From Vespa crabro (taxonomy: Eukaryota; Arthropoda; Insecta; Hymenoptera; Vespidae): a stretch of DNA of 64,000 nucleotides. The stretch covers positions 14,450,367 to 14,514,366 of the forward strand of contig NC_060957.1 in assembly GCF_910589235.1 (NCBI RefSeq), written 5' to 3'. The position numbers were made by a program, and so were the translations under genes. A model generated the notes under the pieces. It was given only the letters and a program-made list of their open reading frames with translations. It was not told the origin of the DNA and ran no database searches. Below, in pieces: positions 51,013-62,783 of the stretch (position 1 is its first letter; each line of letters starts with the position of its first letter).

Positions 51013-52446
51013 GAACATCGCCACGCGACTCATCGCTACAGGAAGAAGAGTACATGTCGTCTTCGTGGACCTCATTGTCATATCGATCGTAGATACGATA
51101 AACTTTCGCTTCCACCTATCCTGGGCGACAGCCAAATAACGGCCTACTCCGCTTTTCTTTCATACGTGAATGGTAGCGGTTCTGAAAGAGAAAGAAACAT
51201 TAGACACGTAATCCGGCATTGTCGCGCACTGGATTGCATTAAGTGTTAGAGATCGTAAGATAATGACACACATACAAGAAGATTCAATTCCTTGTTCTGT
51301 AGTATGTCACCAGGGAAAGCGATGAAAGAACGTGAAATGCCTGTAATCAATTATAAGGCAAACAATTTATGTTATGTATCGCGAGGACATCTTAGATAAG
51401 TATAAATGAATAAAGAAAAATCGACGAAAATTTCTACTAGTTCTAGTGGTTGTAACACGACAAAAAAGAACGAATTTTAAAACAGTAAATCCATTGAAAA
51501 AGCAAAAAAAAAAAAAAAAAGAAGAAAACGTCTCATTACTATCTTCGAAAAATATAATTTATCGATATTTTGCGAATATTTGATATCCATGTCCATTATC
51601 TCTGACGCAACATTTAATTGAGATTTAACAGTTATTCACTTTAACCAAGGTGTCATACGTTTGAATGGGCAAACTATTATTCGGTAATGAATAATGAATG
51701 AGCAGTAGCAACTGGAATTAGAAGTAGCTCGAACGGTAGAAAATGAAAGTTAGGAAAGTCCGCTTCCATAGACATAGTCGATGCGGAAGCACTCTGGCAA
51801 CTACTTCTTGTTGCCGTTGATAAAGAAAAAAACAAATTCAAGAATTATTAAGAATAAAGCAATTATATTAATCAATTAAAAATCAAAAAATACTTCTTAT
51901 GAATAAATGAATGAAAATATTGAAACTCTGCCATGCCATAAGATTGAATCATCAATCACAAATACTATTCATTTGAATATATTCATACATATATTCAAAA
52001 TACATACAGCTTGTTACGTTAATAAAAGCATGAATGTTGTTAAATGTATCATCTATAAGAAAGATTTACTTTTTTCAATTGTTATCATTATAAATGTCCA
52101 CTTTACGTGATCGTATCGTTGTAGTAATTAAAAATGAATATAAGGAGATATAAGTAACGCTTGCTAATACTTAAAGATTTCTTGTAAATTCAATTAAAAA
52201 TATGAAATAAAATATTTTCTTTTTGTATAAACCACGTTCAAGCATCATTACATGTCAGTAGTTTTACATGTCAAGTTGTTCTCGAAATATCCTTTAACAG
52301 GAATCAGTATTGATCTGACCACTTTCCTCTCCGGAAACACTAGAGTCGTCAATGGACAGCATCGAGTTCCCGGTCCGATCAAAGAAAGGAACCCGATCTA
52401 GACTCTGATCCGGATTCATCGAACTATTAATCCACTGATCTGAAAA

Positions 52447-52454
52447 TATAAAAG
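52447..52454 (+). promoter_or_regulatory. TATA box of the VPV/His-Gly protein gene
   Basis: TATAAAAG, 50 nt before the ATG at 52504, with an initiator-like ACAGTTGCA about 30 nt downstream of the box. Confidence 0.65.
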
Positions 52455-52503
52455 CCTACCGACATCTCGACCTTCTGAACAGTTGCACTCCGACGCATGA
52501 ACA

Positions 52504-53770
52504 ATGTTGAAGGTTTTGGTAAGGCAACCGTTAAAAAAAGATAAAGAGGAGGACGATTTGATTTTTGTGGCAAGCGAAAAATTGAGTTACTATTAACGAC
52601 ATTTCTTCATGTTACAGTTAATCCTGACAATTCTGTGTGGTTCCGTTTTGACGGAGCAACCTACGGAAGATACGAAGCAAAGGAAACGAGGTATCCTGGG
52701 CGGTAGCGATGGATGGATCGGTATGCCGAATCCATATTCTTACGGAAACGGCCAACCATGGGCAAATAATCATAATCCATGGAAAAGTATTAAATTCGCG
52801 AATATCAATTTACACCATGAAGGGTAATCACATTAATGTTACGAATATATTGGATTATTTGATATCATTATCTTACACGTGAGAAATTTTTTTTGAAAGA
52901 TGGAACGGATTTGGGAATTATGGAAGGGGAAGTTTCGCTTTAGCATCCGGAACGGGCCATGAACCATTAGTGAAGACACTTCCTGTATATATAACGAAAC
53001 ATGTGGTCTTGGAAAAACCAGTTCCGGTTCCGGAACCAGTTTACATAGAGAAACCATATCATATACCGGTAGAAAAGGTGATTCCGGTACCGATCGAGAA
53101 AATTATTCACAAACCGATACCTGTACCTGTACCAGTTCCACAGGTAATGATTAAAAGATTCTAAAAAAAAAAATAACGATAATAAATATAATTATCTGAA
53201 ATAAATACGACTTTAAAGTATGTAAAGAAAATATTATATGATAGATCTGAAATGAACGAAAGAGAAAATAAACGTGTAATTTCATAGGCAGTTCCAGTTC
53301 CCGTGGAACACGCTGTACCGATACCGGTGAAACATCCCGTAGCAGTGCCAGTTCATCAGCCTTATCCAGTACCGGTGAAGCAAGGAATTCCAATACCAGT
53401 ACCAGTTCCGGTTCCAGTACACTCATTGTATGCTCCGATATTACCTGGTCCAATTTACGGTAGAGGTTTTCCGGCCGGTCCCTTCTATCCGTCGTTACAC
53501 GATCAAGCGCACTTTGGTCATGGCTTTGTCGGACACGGTTATGCTCATGGAGTTGGTCACGGCTTCGGTTTAGGGCATGGCTATGGTGGTCACGGCTACG
53601 GTGGTTATGGCTATGGTGGCCACGGCTATGGTAGTCACGGCCATGGAGGTCACGGCTATGGCCATGGCTATGGCCATGGCTATGGGTACGGATCGTATGG
53701 ATACGATCACGCTCGTCATTACGGCCATGGTTTTGGTCATGAACGTAAAGAAAAACGAAGTAAAAATTAA
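52504..53770 (+). CDS. Secreted VPV-repeat protein with His/Gly/Tyr-rich tail
   Basis: Four exons (52504-52518, 52618-52823, 52900-53143, 53288-53770) give 315 aa. The signal peptide spans the first intron (MLKVL|LILTILCGSVLT) and is followed by a dibasic site KQRKRGILGG. The middle is a Pro/Val array (KPVPVPEPVYIEKPYHIPVE, KVIPVPIEKIIHKPIPVPVP, KHPVAVPVHQPYPVPVK). The last 90 residues are HGYGGHGYGG-type repeats, rich in His, Gly and Tyr, ending in a basic ERKEKRSKN. It is the structural partner of the minus-strand VPV gene 1.6 kb away and is likely cuticular or extracellular-matrix, by composition only. An earlier ATG at 52497 is in another frame and is not used because it gives no signal peptide. 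Confidence 0.87.
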
Positions 53771-54201
53771 AATAAATCATAATAATAGGGACGATTTACT
53801 ATTCTTAATATAATTTCAATTAAAATGTTCAACAAGTGAAGTCTTAACTCTTGCAAATGCGTACCAAAGTAAAAGTTTATAAATCTCCAAACGATCGCTA
53901 TCGCAGGTAACATGCAGCAAATGCTTGAATTCATCGCTGATGCATACTTTATGTGATCTCAAGGATGCCGAACTTGATTTCCGAACTTGACTCGACTACA
54001 CGCGATGAAATAACGACTGAAATTAGACAACCTTTCCAACTTAATAAATAAACCAATAAATTGTTAAGTAATAATAAGAACAATAAATGCTAAGATCTTA
54101 TTTATATTAATGTAACATTAATCTTTTAGCGTAGAATAACTCAGCGATTTATACTTTAAAAAGATAATTATAAATACGAACATGAGAAAATTACACGTGA
54201 A

Positions 54202-54253
<52 letters not shown>
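54202..54253. repeat. (AAT)n microsatellite
   Basis: About 17 uninterrupted AAT units. Confidence 0.95.
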
Positions 54254-54623
54254 TGTGCATAAAAAAAAAAAGAAGAAGTTGTTAGTTATTATGAAGCGTT
54301 TAATAAATGCTTGCCTTAAAATTATTTGACTTAACGATATCACGAAACGATATTACAAAAATTTCGTTTTAACGATCGGTTTATTTTTCCTTTTTACATG
54401 CAATACCACATACGTTATTATATACGATCTATTCCTTATAGATAACACTTTAGCAAAATGTTTTATATTTTTAAATGATTTTAAACAGCTTCATTTACCT
54501 TTTGATTTATTATTGATGACAGTATATGAAAAAGGAAATAAAATAAACGATCATTGAGTCGAGCCAAATCCAGTCAAATCAAGTGCAATTGAGCATTGTT
54601 TGATTCATTTCTACTCATCTATG

Positions 54624-54782
54624 ATTGGTCCGCCTATACACATTCCTCTACGTCTCTTACTGACTGTGCTATAGGAAGCGCTATTCCGATTGGTTGTGAT
54701 TAATAATGCGAACGTAAGATATAACGAATCCTATTGGTGAAATGTGTGAATTGAATCGCCCTATAGAGATCAAAACGACCAA
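54624..54782. promoter_or_regulatory. Cluster of four CCAAT boxes
   Basis: ATTGG at 54624-54628, 54689-54693 and 54733-54737, and CCAAT at 54778-54782. Three have the fuller GATTGGT/CTATTGGT context of NF-Y sites. The nearest coding start is LPGAT1, about 600 nt downstream, so this may be its promoter. Confidence 0.45.
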
Positions 54783-55396
54783 TCTGCAAAGTGCAAATCT
54801 TGAAACTACTTAAAATTGTTAGAAAATGTTACCGCTGGAATGAAAACTAAAGGAATAACGTACTATTACAATTTTTGTTTAACTTGTATAATTCGAAATA
54901 TCATTCTATATTTGCAATATGCTAAAAGTAAATCCCATAATTGATACTTATATATCGTCAATAAAAGTTGATAGCAATTGTTCTGTGTCATATCTAATAA
55001 TGAGATATGTATTTCAAGTAGCAAAAGTAGTGACACATGGTATATTCTTTGCAAAAGCGCCGCGTATATGTCAGCTGACAGAAAAAGTATTAAATTCTTA
55101 GTTTTTTCATTTCTTCCCCAGTTAAGAAATTGTTAACCAAAATCAATGGTGAAAGCATCTTTACATTGTAAACGCAAAATTTAAAAACGCTAACGAATAT
55201 TGATCAAAATTTGTTTGAAAAATATAATTTCCATTATTAATGAACAGTTCGCCCATTTTTATATATGTTAATGTGTCATCTAAGATAATGATTCTATATT
55301 ATATAATTTCCTTCTAAAGAGATGCTATAATGTTGATGAATAAAAGGTGAATGAGATATATTCGATCTCATATAACGAGTGGCGTCTTAAAAAAAA

Positions 55397-57833
55397 ATGA
55401 CTGACTCTTCAGCCTCCGGCGTATCTGCCATTATAAGGTAAATTAAAAGTACCTTTTGTGACAGCTTTTTTTCATTATTTACATGAATATCAGCAAATAA
55501 AACATTTATCGATTATTTATTTTCTATATCAATATAGTTATTATAATTCTTTTCATTGAACATGTTCTTAACCTTCAAATTAATACACGTTTTGATGAAA
55601 GATTTTGAATGATACTTAATGAACTAGTTTATATTTCTTTTGATTCACATTTAAATTATTTTAAATTATAACTTTAAAATTAAACAATATAAATTAAAAA
55701 GTAAATACGATAATGAAATAATTGAAAATTAACTGAAATAATTTATGAAAAATTACATTAATTCTTTTTCATTATTTTACACGATAAATTGTACGTATAA
55801 CGAAATATAGTATTGTTTTTGTTACAAGTGTTGCACGTAATAAAAGTATATACAAATTTGCTGACAAATATAAAACTCATGTTATTTGATTATAAAAACT
55901 TATATATTTCAATAAAAATTATAAAGTATAACTTATTATATTACCTTATTTGATTATATAAATTGAGTTATTAATATAATCTTAAATTATATGTATATCT
56001 CGTTAAATTAACAACAATATATTTGGTTAATTGTTTCAATTGTACATTTGGTTATGTCCAAATTACTAATATAATTTGCGATATTTCATATATATAAAAG
56101 TTTAAGCGTAATTAAGTATTAATCTAACTTCATACGTATATTTTAAATTATTTATATTTATATGCTAAAATATATATTTTTTTTACAGGATAATTAACAA
56201 TGTAGTGACATTTGTAAAGTGTATTACACGAACAGGCTTTGTAATATTAAATAATATCTATTGTATACCTACGTATATAGTATGGATGACTTTGTTGTAT
56301 CCTGTGAAAGTATATCAACCACAAGTATATTGGCGAATAGAGGGCCTTTTTTTTCATTGGTTACTAGCCATGGTTTCTATGTGGACTTGGTCAGCTGGTT
56401 ATGATAGTAAGTTGTAAAAATAATTACAATATAAAATGATAGAATTATACAGTTGAACACTGTTAAAAATAAACATTTATTTTATAGTAATAGAACAAGG
56501 CGATGATATAGAGAAGATTATTAGTGAAAGAACACTTGTTATAGTAAATCATCAGAGTACTGGGGACGTTCCTATGTTAATGACAACATTTAATGCAAAA
56601 CCAAATGTATTGCCCAATTTAATGTGGATTATGGATAGAATATTTAAGTTCACTAACTTTGGCATAGTTTCTATTTTACATCATGACTTTTTTATAATTT
56701 CTGTAAGTTGAATTACAGATATTCTATTTTATTTTAACATGTTAAGGAATATATTTTCCCTATTTCTTCTCGTAATGCATATCATTATATAGTTTGAAAA
56801 ATTTAGATCACTATTTTTTATTTTCTATATATTTTCATTTATATTCAATCCTGTAACATGAAATGGATTTAATTATTATTTTATTAATTTATTAAAAGAA
56901 TTTATTTTCTACTTTATTTATCAGGGTCGTAAACGAAGAGACGAAAGCTTAAGACAATTAGAAAAACATTTGAAAGGATCATACATAGGACTTAATAGAA
57001 AATGGTTAATTCTATTTCCTGAAGGAGGTTTCTTGTGTAAGCGTCGTGAAACGTCACAAAAATATGCTAAAAAAAATAATTTGCCCATCCTAGAGAATGT
57101 GAGTTTACCTAGAGTAGGTGCAATGCAAATAATATTTAACACTATCGGTCCAACGGAAGATAATATGGTGCAACATGACCACTTAGACAACAGAGCAAGT
57201 AATGTATTTCGTTTGAATTTATATTACTTTTTTGATACTTATACTTTTATATATATTTTTATTCGTCTGAATAAAAATATATGTTTTATATGTTTCATAT
57301 GTTCGCAACATATGAAACAAATAAAACAAAAAGAAAAAGGATTTCATGAATTTTTCATACAGGCACGGCAGTAAAACCAGCTGAAATCACCTGGGTTCTT
57401 GACATAACAATAGCATATCCTCAGGGTAAACCTATTGATTTACCTACAATTATAACTGGTTCAAGATCACCTTGCGAAACGTTCTTGTTTTATCGACTTT
57501 ATCCTAGTAAAATGGTAAGATATTATGTATTTAATAATAATATATATGTATATAAAAATTTTTTATTTTATTCATTATAAAAAAAAAAACTCGTAGGTTC
57601 CACGTGAACCAGAGCTATTGTCTAAGTGGTTATATGATAGATGGGTAGAAAAAGAATTGCTTTTGGAAAATTTTTATAAACATGGCGCATTTGTTGGTAC
57701 ACATGACTCAGCTGCAAAGGGTTCGAAAATCCAACAGGATCCATTAAGATTCCTAGTCATTCATTTATTTTTTATAACATCTAGTTATATACATTATAGT
57801 ATGTTTCAATATATATTATCCTGCTTTTGGTAA
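55397..57833 (+). CDS. LPGAT1: LPGAT1, acyl-CoA:lysophosphatidylglycerol acyltransferase 1
   Basis: Six exons (55397-55437, 56189-56406, 56488-56702, 56925-57198, 57363-57514, 57597-57833) give 378 aa; human LPGAT1 is 370. An N-terminal membrane segment (FVILNNIYCIPTYIVWMTLL) is followed by RIEGLFFHWLLAMVSMWTWS. The acyltransferase motif I is VNHQSTGDVP, then LMWIMDRIFKFTNFGIVSIL, HHDFFI, and motif III WLILFPEGGFLCKRRETSQK with YAKKNNLPIL. The lyso-lipid region TIAYPQGKPIDL and a C-terminal hydrophobic pair complete it. In the family it sits in the ER and reacylates lysophospholipids. The first intron is 751 nt, long for this window. Confidence 0.95.
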
Positions 57834-58241
57834 GGCATATGCTATTTAAGAATAGCATTAAAATTTTAGGATAATTGTAACACAAAAAGTGGATTATTCC
57901 TGCCTTAAACAATATTAACATTTATTACAATAAAATAACGAGTGTATGGATTGTCAATTCCAATTGAACTATTTACAATTTAGATACATTTTAATGGTTA
58001 ATGCCACTTTTTCATTTAAAACAATAAAATATTTGATTTAGCACGCGTATAATTATTTGCTTAAAAAGGGATTAATCAGAAACAATTTTCTAAATATTAA
58101 TGCGGACATGGCGTTTGAAATTTTTTCAAGTAAGTTGTTTTTAAATTTAAATTAACTTTCTTTCATCAAAAGGTAACTATTTTATACAGATAAATCATAT
58201 ATGTATGTGCGTGTGTGTATGTGTGCGCGTGCGTACGTATG

Positions 58242-58274
<33 letters not shown>

Positions 58275-59580
58275 GCATCTTCACATACATATTATTCTTG
58301 TTATATCTTATACAGAGTCATCACATAATATTTTTCATAAAGTAAATAATTATTTGCAATAATATAATTTCTTGATACAACTTGTAAAAATCCTTACATT
58401 TTGATAACTAGTTATTAATATGTAGTTACCATTAATTTAGTATAAAAATTTATTTATTTTATGTAAGTGCAAATACAGGAGCATTTATTGAATACTTATT
58501 TGACACTCGTATCTTATAATTACACAGAAACTAGATCTGCATTTTCTTAATTATAATAAATTATAAAACTAGTGCATTGCTTTTATATATATATATGTAT
58601 ATATATATATACACACGTATTATTTATAATGCATAATATATAGCACACGTTATGTAGAGTATCAATTTTAAGGATTTAGCAATCAATCTCAAGAAAAATT
58701 TTTTTTCTGCATTCTGTATAAAGCGCAAGTGTGTTGATACTTTATAAAGTGTTTAAAATCTTAACATTTTAAGCGATTTTATTATATCTTGCATGCATGT
58801 TTCATAATAGTTTGTTATACATCAATTGTGAAATCTAATAACTTAATGTTATTACCTTTATAAAAACAGTAATATTTCACTATTTGAAATATGCTTCTAC
58901 AACACATTGTTCACTCTTTCGTCATATGTAATAAGAAAGGAATACTTTAAGAGTATAATTATAGCAGAATTTTCTAAATGGTGGTATTAAAAATCAATAA
59001 ATTTGGAATCTTATTGTTATATTGAATTAAGTGTGACATTTAATTATGTTAAATTTTTATGAAATTGGAAATAGTATTACTTTGAATTTATTACATTTTA
59101 TAAACAGGTGTAATAAAATTAACAAAATGGGATTATAAAGTTAACAAAAAGATATATTTAAACTCGGTCGTGCCTTGCTCTTATAAACAATCTTGCTGTT
59201 AACTGTAAATAGTATTATGCAAATATTAAGCACATAACTACTATTAGGACAGCACATTATTAATTTTTAAGACATTCTTAAGACATGTCTTATTTCCTTC
59301 TTATAAAGTGATATAATGTTTATAATATAAGTCTAATTTATAAGTTTCATTAATGGAAAGTTGCCTAATAAATAGCTTTCCAAATAAAAATTGTGGTAAA
59401 AATCAAAATGTATTATTATCCAAAGTCTAAAAGTAAAAAAATGAATACACGTATTTTTCACCAGAATTTAAATTTAAAAATAATGAATTTGTTTATTACC
59501 ATCAAACTTCTAATATTTTTTTGTTGGAAAAATTAAATGAATACTATAATTGCAAAATATACTGCACGTTTTTATGTGAG

Positions 59581-59618
<38 letters not shown>

Positions 59619-60596
59619 GTCATAAAGTAATATCAATCCCGTACTTGTAAATTACAAATTGAATATTCAATATGCAAAGTATATGCAAATGACTAAAAAT
59701 ACAACTAATAAATTGTATGTGACGAATTTGAATTTAGATTATGAATATTAAACTTTTTATATAATAATGATATATAGTAATGATATATAGTAACTTGAAA
59801 TTTATTTATAAATTTGTGTCACTCGTAAAGTTATTTGCATTTTTCTGCATTTTAATATCTACAAATTTTATACACCAAGTACAAATGCCGTTTATGTATA
59901 AAGATATTAATGATAATATATGTAATTATAATTGCAAAGATCTCCAAGTAACTCTAAATACTATCAGCAGGATTGTTACTAGGATTTCAAATGTTTATAA
60001 TTATTTAAATATACAAGTACGGTGCTATAACAGGAATTGCATTTTCTTTTGTAAGTTGTGTAGTAATTGTGAGATCTTTATTATAGATTTAATTTTAAAC
60101 CTTCAATAAAAATGTTAGTTGTACAGTAAGATAAGCATATAACGTACACATTTCGTTCACAGCTCATTTCTAGTCCAATTTATAAATTTTGTTTATATTG
60201 ATGGATATTAAATGACATTTGTATGTGGTTAAATTTATATAAATCTGAATATCTTATATGTTAATAAAATGATATGTGTCGTTATATATTTTTTTTATTT
60301 TCGTTATTACAAGAGATACAATAAATAAGAATTTTTGATAACACGTATTTTAATATCAATTAAATATCATCAAATCTAAGTAACGATAATCAATCAATAA
60401 AATAATCTTATCACGAAATGTGTAATATTGAAATAAGGCTTGCTTGTTATTTTAATGATACATTAAACCTTACCTCTCTCTCATAATTTGATTAGCCATC
60501 GAACTGTAGAATTCAAATAATACATAATAAGAATTGCAGTAATAAAAGAACACAGCAAAATTATCTTGTGCCTTAATCTTATTTATTTACACGCAA

Positions 60597-60600
<4 letters not shown>

Positions 60601-60666
<66 letters not shown>

Positions 60667-60675
60667 GTATATATT
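60601..60675. repeat. (TA)n microsatellite
   Basis: About 75 nt of TA with two G interruptions. Confidence 0.93.
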
Positions 60676-62685
60676 TTATTATACTATCATATATCGTCGC
60701 CTTGATAGATATAGAAATACGTAAAATGCAAAGTCTAGTTGTTTTTTCCTTAAAATCGATGGAAAGATCGTGTATAGTATTGTTATTTCTTTTTTATGTA
60801 TAACTACAAACATAGTAGGAATATTAATAATAATAATAATAATAATATAAAGTAATACGGATAATTAAAAAAGAAAGTACCATCTATGATTCTTAAATAT
60901 ATTATTGCTAATTACAATCTAAAATCTTATTTACTTAATTATCGTAGTTCTTCGTATTATAAATGTGTTGTTTATGATGGTAACGACCTTTTATCTTTCA
61001 ATTCTTACAGAGAAATAATTTAAAAGGAAAAAAAAAAAGAAAAAAGTCAGGAAAAAAGAAAAAATAAAAAAGTAATGGAAACTATTAAATAACGAATACT
61101 ATTAAAATGAATTGAAAAGAAAAAGTGTCTTTAACGGTAATTACAATGCGTTATACGCGAAGAACTTTCAATACAAACTTCGACAATACTGCTTCAATAT
61201 CATTTTTTTAACGCACGATCATATATATGTATAATTTCAACATTTTACATTTTACTGAAAAAAATAAAATTAAATTATCTACTATAAAAATACAAATTGT
61301 ACCTTAAAAATAATAACCTTAAAGATAAATCGTGCATATTACCTGCCTTTTTCCATTTATGTTTATATAATCTTATAATATAATAACCAATTTTGTAACT
61401 GTAAAAGTATAATCATATCGACTCATAAACACAAACTGTCTTTCATATCATATGCATAAAGAAAATAACGAAAAATGAAATGCAGAAGAGAATATTTTAT
61501 AAATAAAATCTACCTCTATAGTAATTTTCTGTTTATATTCATTTAATTGGAAAAAGTAATTTTGTCATAAATATTGATTATTAATAATTCACTAAATGTG
61601 TTTGGATAATTTATAATTATTTACAACCGTTTAGAAGCCTCTATATGCTGTCAACAGTATTAAAGTATGAAATTAAAATAAGTTTCATCTGGTAGATGTT
61701 TACAGAAATCAAATCGATTAAAATTAAACATATAAAACTTTAGAAATAGTTATAAAATAGTTTTATTATTTCATCTATTCCATAGATCTGCTTGTAATTG
61801 ATTGCGCGTTTCTCAATGAAAATACATACAATAATTCTGATTATTCTTGTTTAACACACAGATTATAAAAACTTTAATAACGCTGTATTGAAAGAAAAAA
61901 AATTTGATGGACATGCAATTTACTGAAACTGACAATGTTAAATTTTATAACTTGTAGAAATATATTTAACATTCTTATGAAATCTTATATATTGCATAAA
62001 GGGAAAATTTGATTTTTAGATAAAAAGTATACGTACATAGAAAATAAAAAATACGAAATCGTATTAAATAATACTATGTTGTTAAAGTGCATACATAAGT
62101 ATATACATATATACGTATATACGTACTCAGTCACACATGTATATATGTTTATATTTATATATAGTAACATGTATAACAGCATTATGTATGGCAGATCAAA
62201 AAATTTTTTAATCTGCACATTCAATAAAAAATATTTACTATGTACAAATAATTTTCACGTTCAATACTCCACAAGATATTTAATTCTTCTGCTATAGCTT
62301 AAATTTCTGTTTTTCTCTCTCATTCTCTCTCTCTCTCTCTCTCTCTCTTTTATTTTAAATATATAAATTTTAATATAGGATCCAATGGCTAAATGTCGTC
62401 TCACGCTGTACTAATTTCTGATATTTTAAAATGCATATAAGTATTCTATTTCTATATGATATTGTAACAATTGTATTACAAAGTATCTTTTTATATACTT
62501 CGAATCGACTAATGTAACATTTAGTACACATCTCAATTTAGTAAAATTATCAATTTCAAACCACTTGCATAGCTTTTATAGAAGCTCCTGACTTTCATTG
62601 TAGTTTCACCTAGACTCAACATTTTATTAGATTAATAATATTTTGGCACATTCTCCTAACGTTTTGTTATATATCATTGTATGTC

Positions 62686-62697
62686 ATATATATATAC

Positions 62698-62754
<57 letters not shown>

Positions 62755-62761
62755 TATATAT
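62686..62761. repeat. (TA)n microsatellite near the SORL1 stop
   Basis: About 76 nt of TA with three C interruptions, starting 23 nt downstream of the SORL1 stop codon in gene sense, so probably in its 3' UTR. Confidence 0.93.
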
Positions 62762-62783
62762 AATATAGGTAAATATTACGTGT

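Larger units (their letters stand above)
50917..52503. promoter_or_regulatory. Divergent promoter region of the two VPV-repeat genes
   Basis: TATA-like TATAAATA on the minus strand at 51005-51012, about 90 nt upstream of the minus-strand start, and TATAAAAG on the plus strand at 52447-52454, about 50 nt upstream of the plus-strand start. TATA promoters are unusual in this window and fit stage- or tissue-specific structural genes. No coding region recognised between; the frame at 51907-52110 is not supported. Confidence 0.6.
53771..55396. other. 3' UTR of the VPV gene and LPGAT1 upstream region
   Basis: An (AAT)n microsatellite at 54202-54253 and a cluster of CCAAT boxes at 54624-54782. The frames at 54866-55101 have no homology. 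The LPGAT1 promoter and leader are probably between 54600 and 55396. Confidence 0.5.
57834..62783. other. 5 kb AT-rich convergent region, LPGAT1 / SORL1
   Basis: A possible LPGAT1 poly(A) signal is at 57929-57934. The rest is AT-rich and microsatellite-rich: TG/TA at 58201-58274, TA at 58586-58611, 59581-59618, 60601-60675 and 62686-62761, TC at 62318-62349. Part may be a long SORL1 3' UTR. The longest frame (59780-60109, 109 codons) is very AT-rich, has no homology I can see and is not called. The frames at 61985-62297 lie in TA-rich DNA. Confidence 0.55.

Noticed and set aside
53151..53780. 209-codon minus-strand frame rich in His, Arg and Asp, opposite the VPV/His-Gly gene
   Set aside because: Mirror of the repeat codons on the plus strand, which has the signal peptide, splice sites and homologous composition.
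59780..60109. 109-codon frame in the AT-rich 3' region
   Set aside because: Composition follows the AT-rich DNA (Ile, Asn, Phe, Tyr, Leu), with no domain or splice context that I can see.
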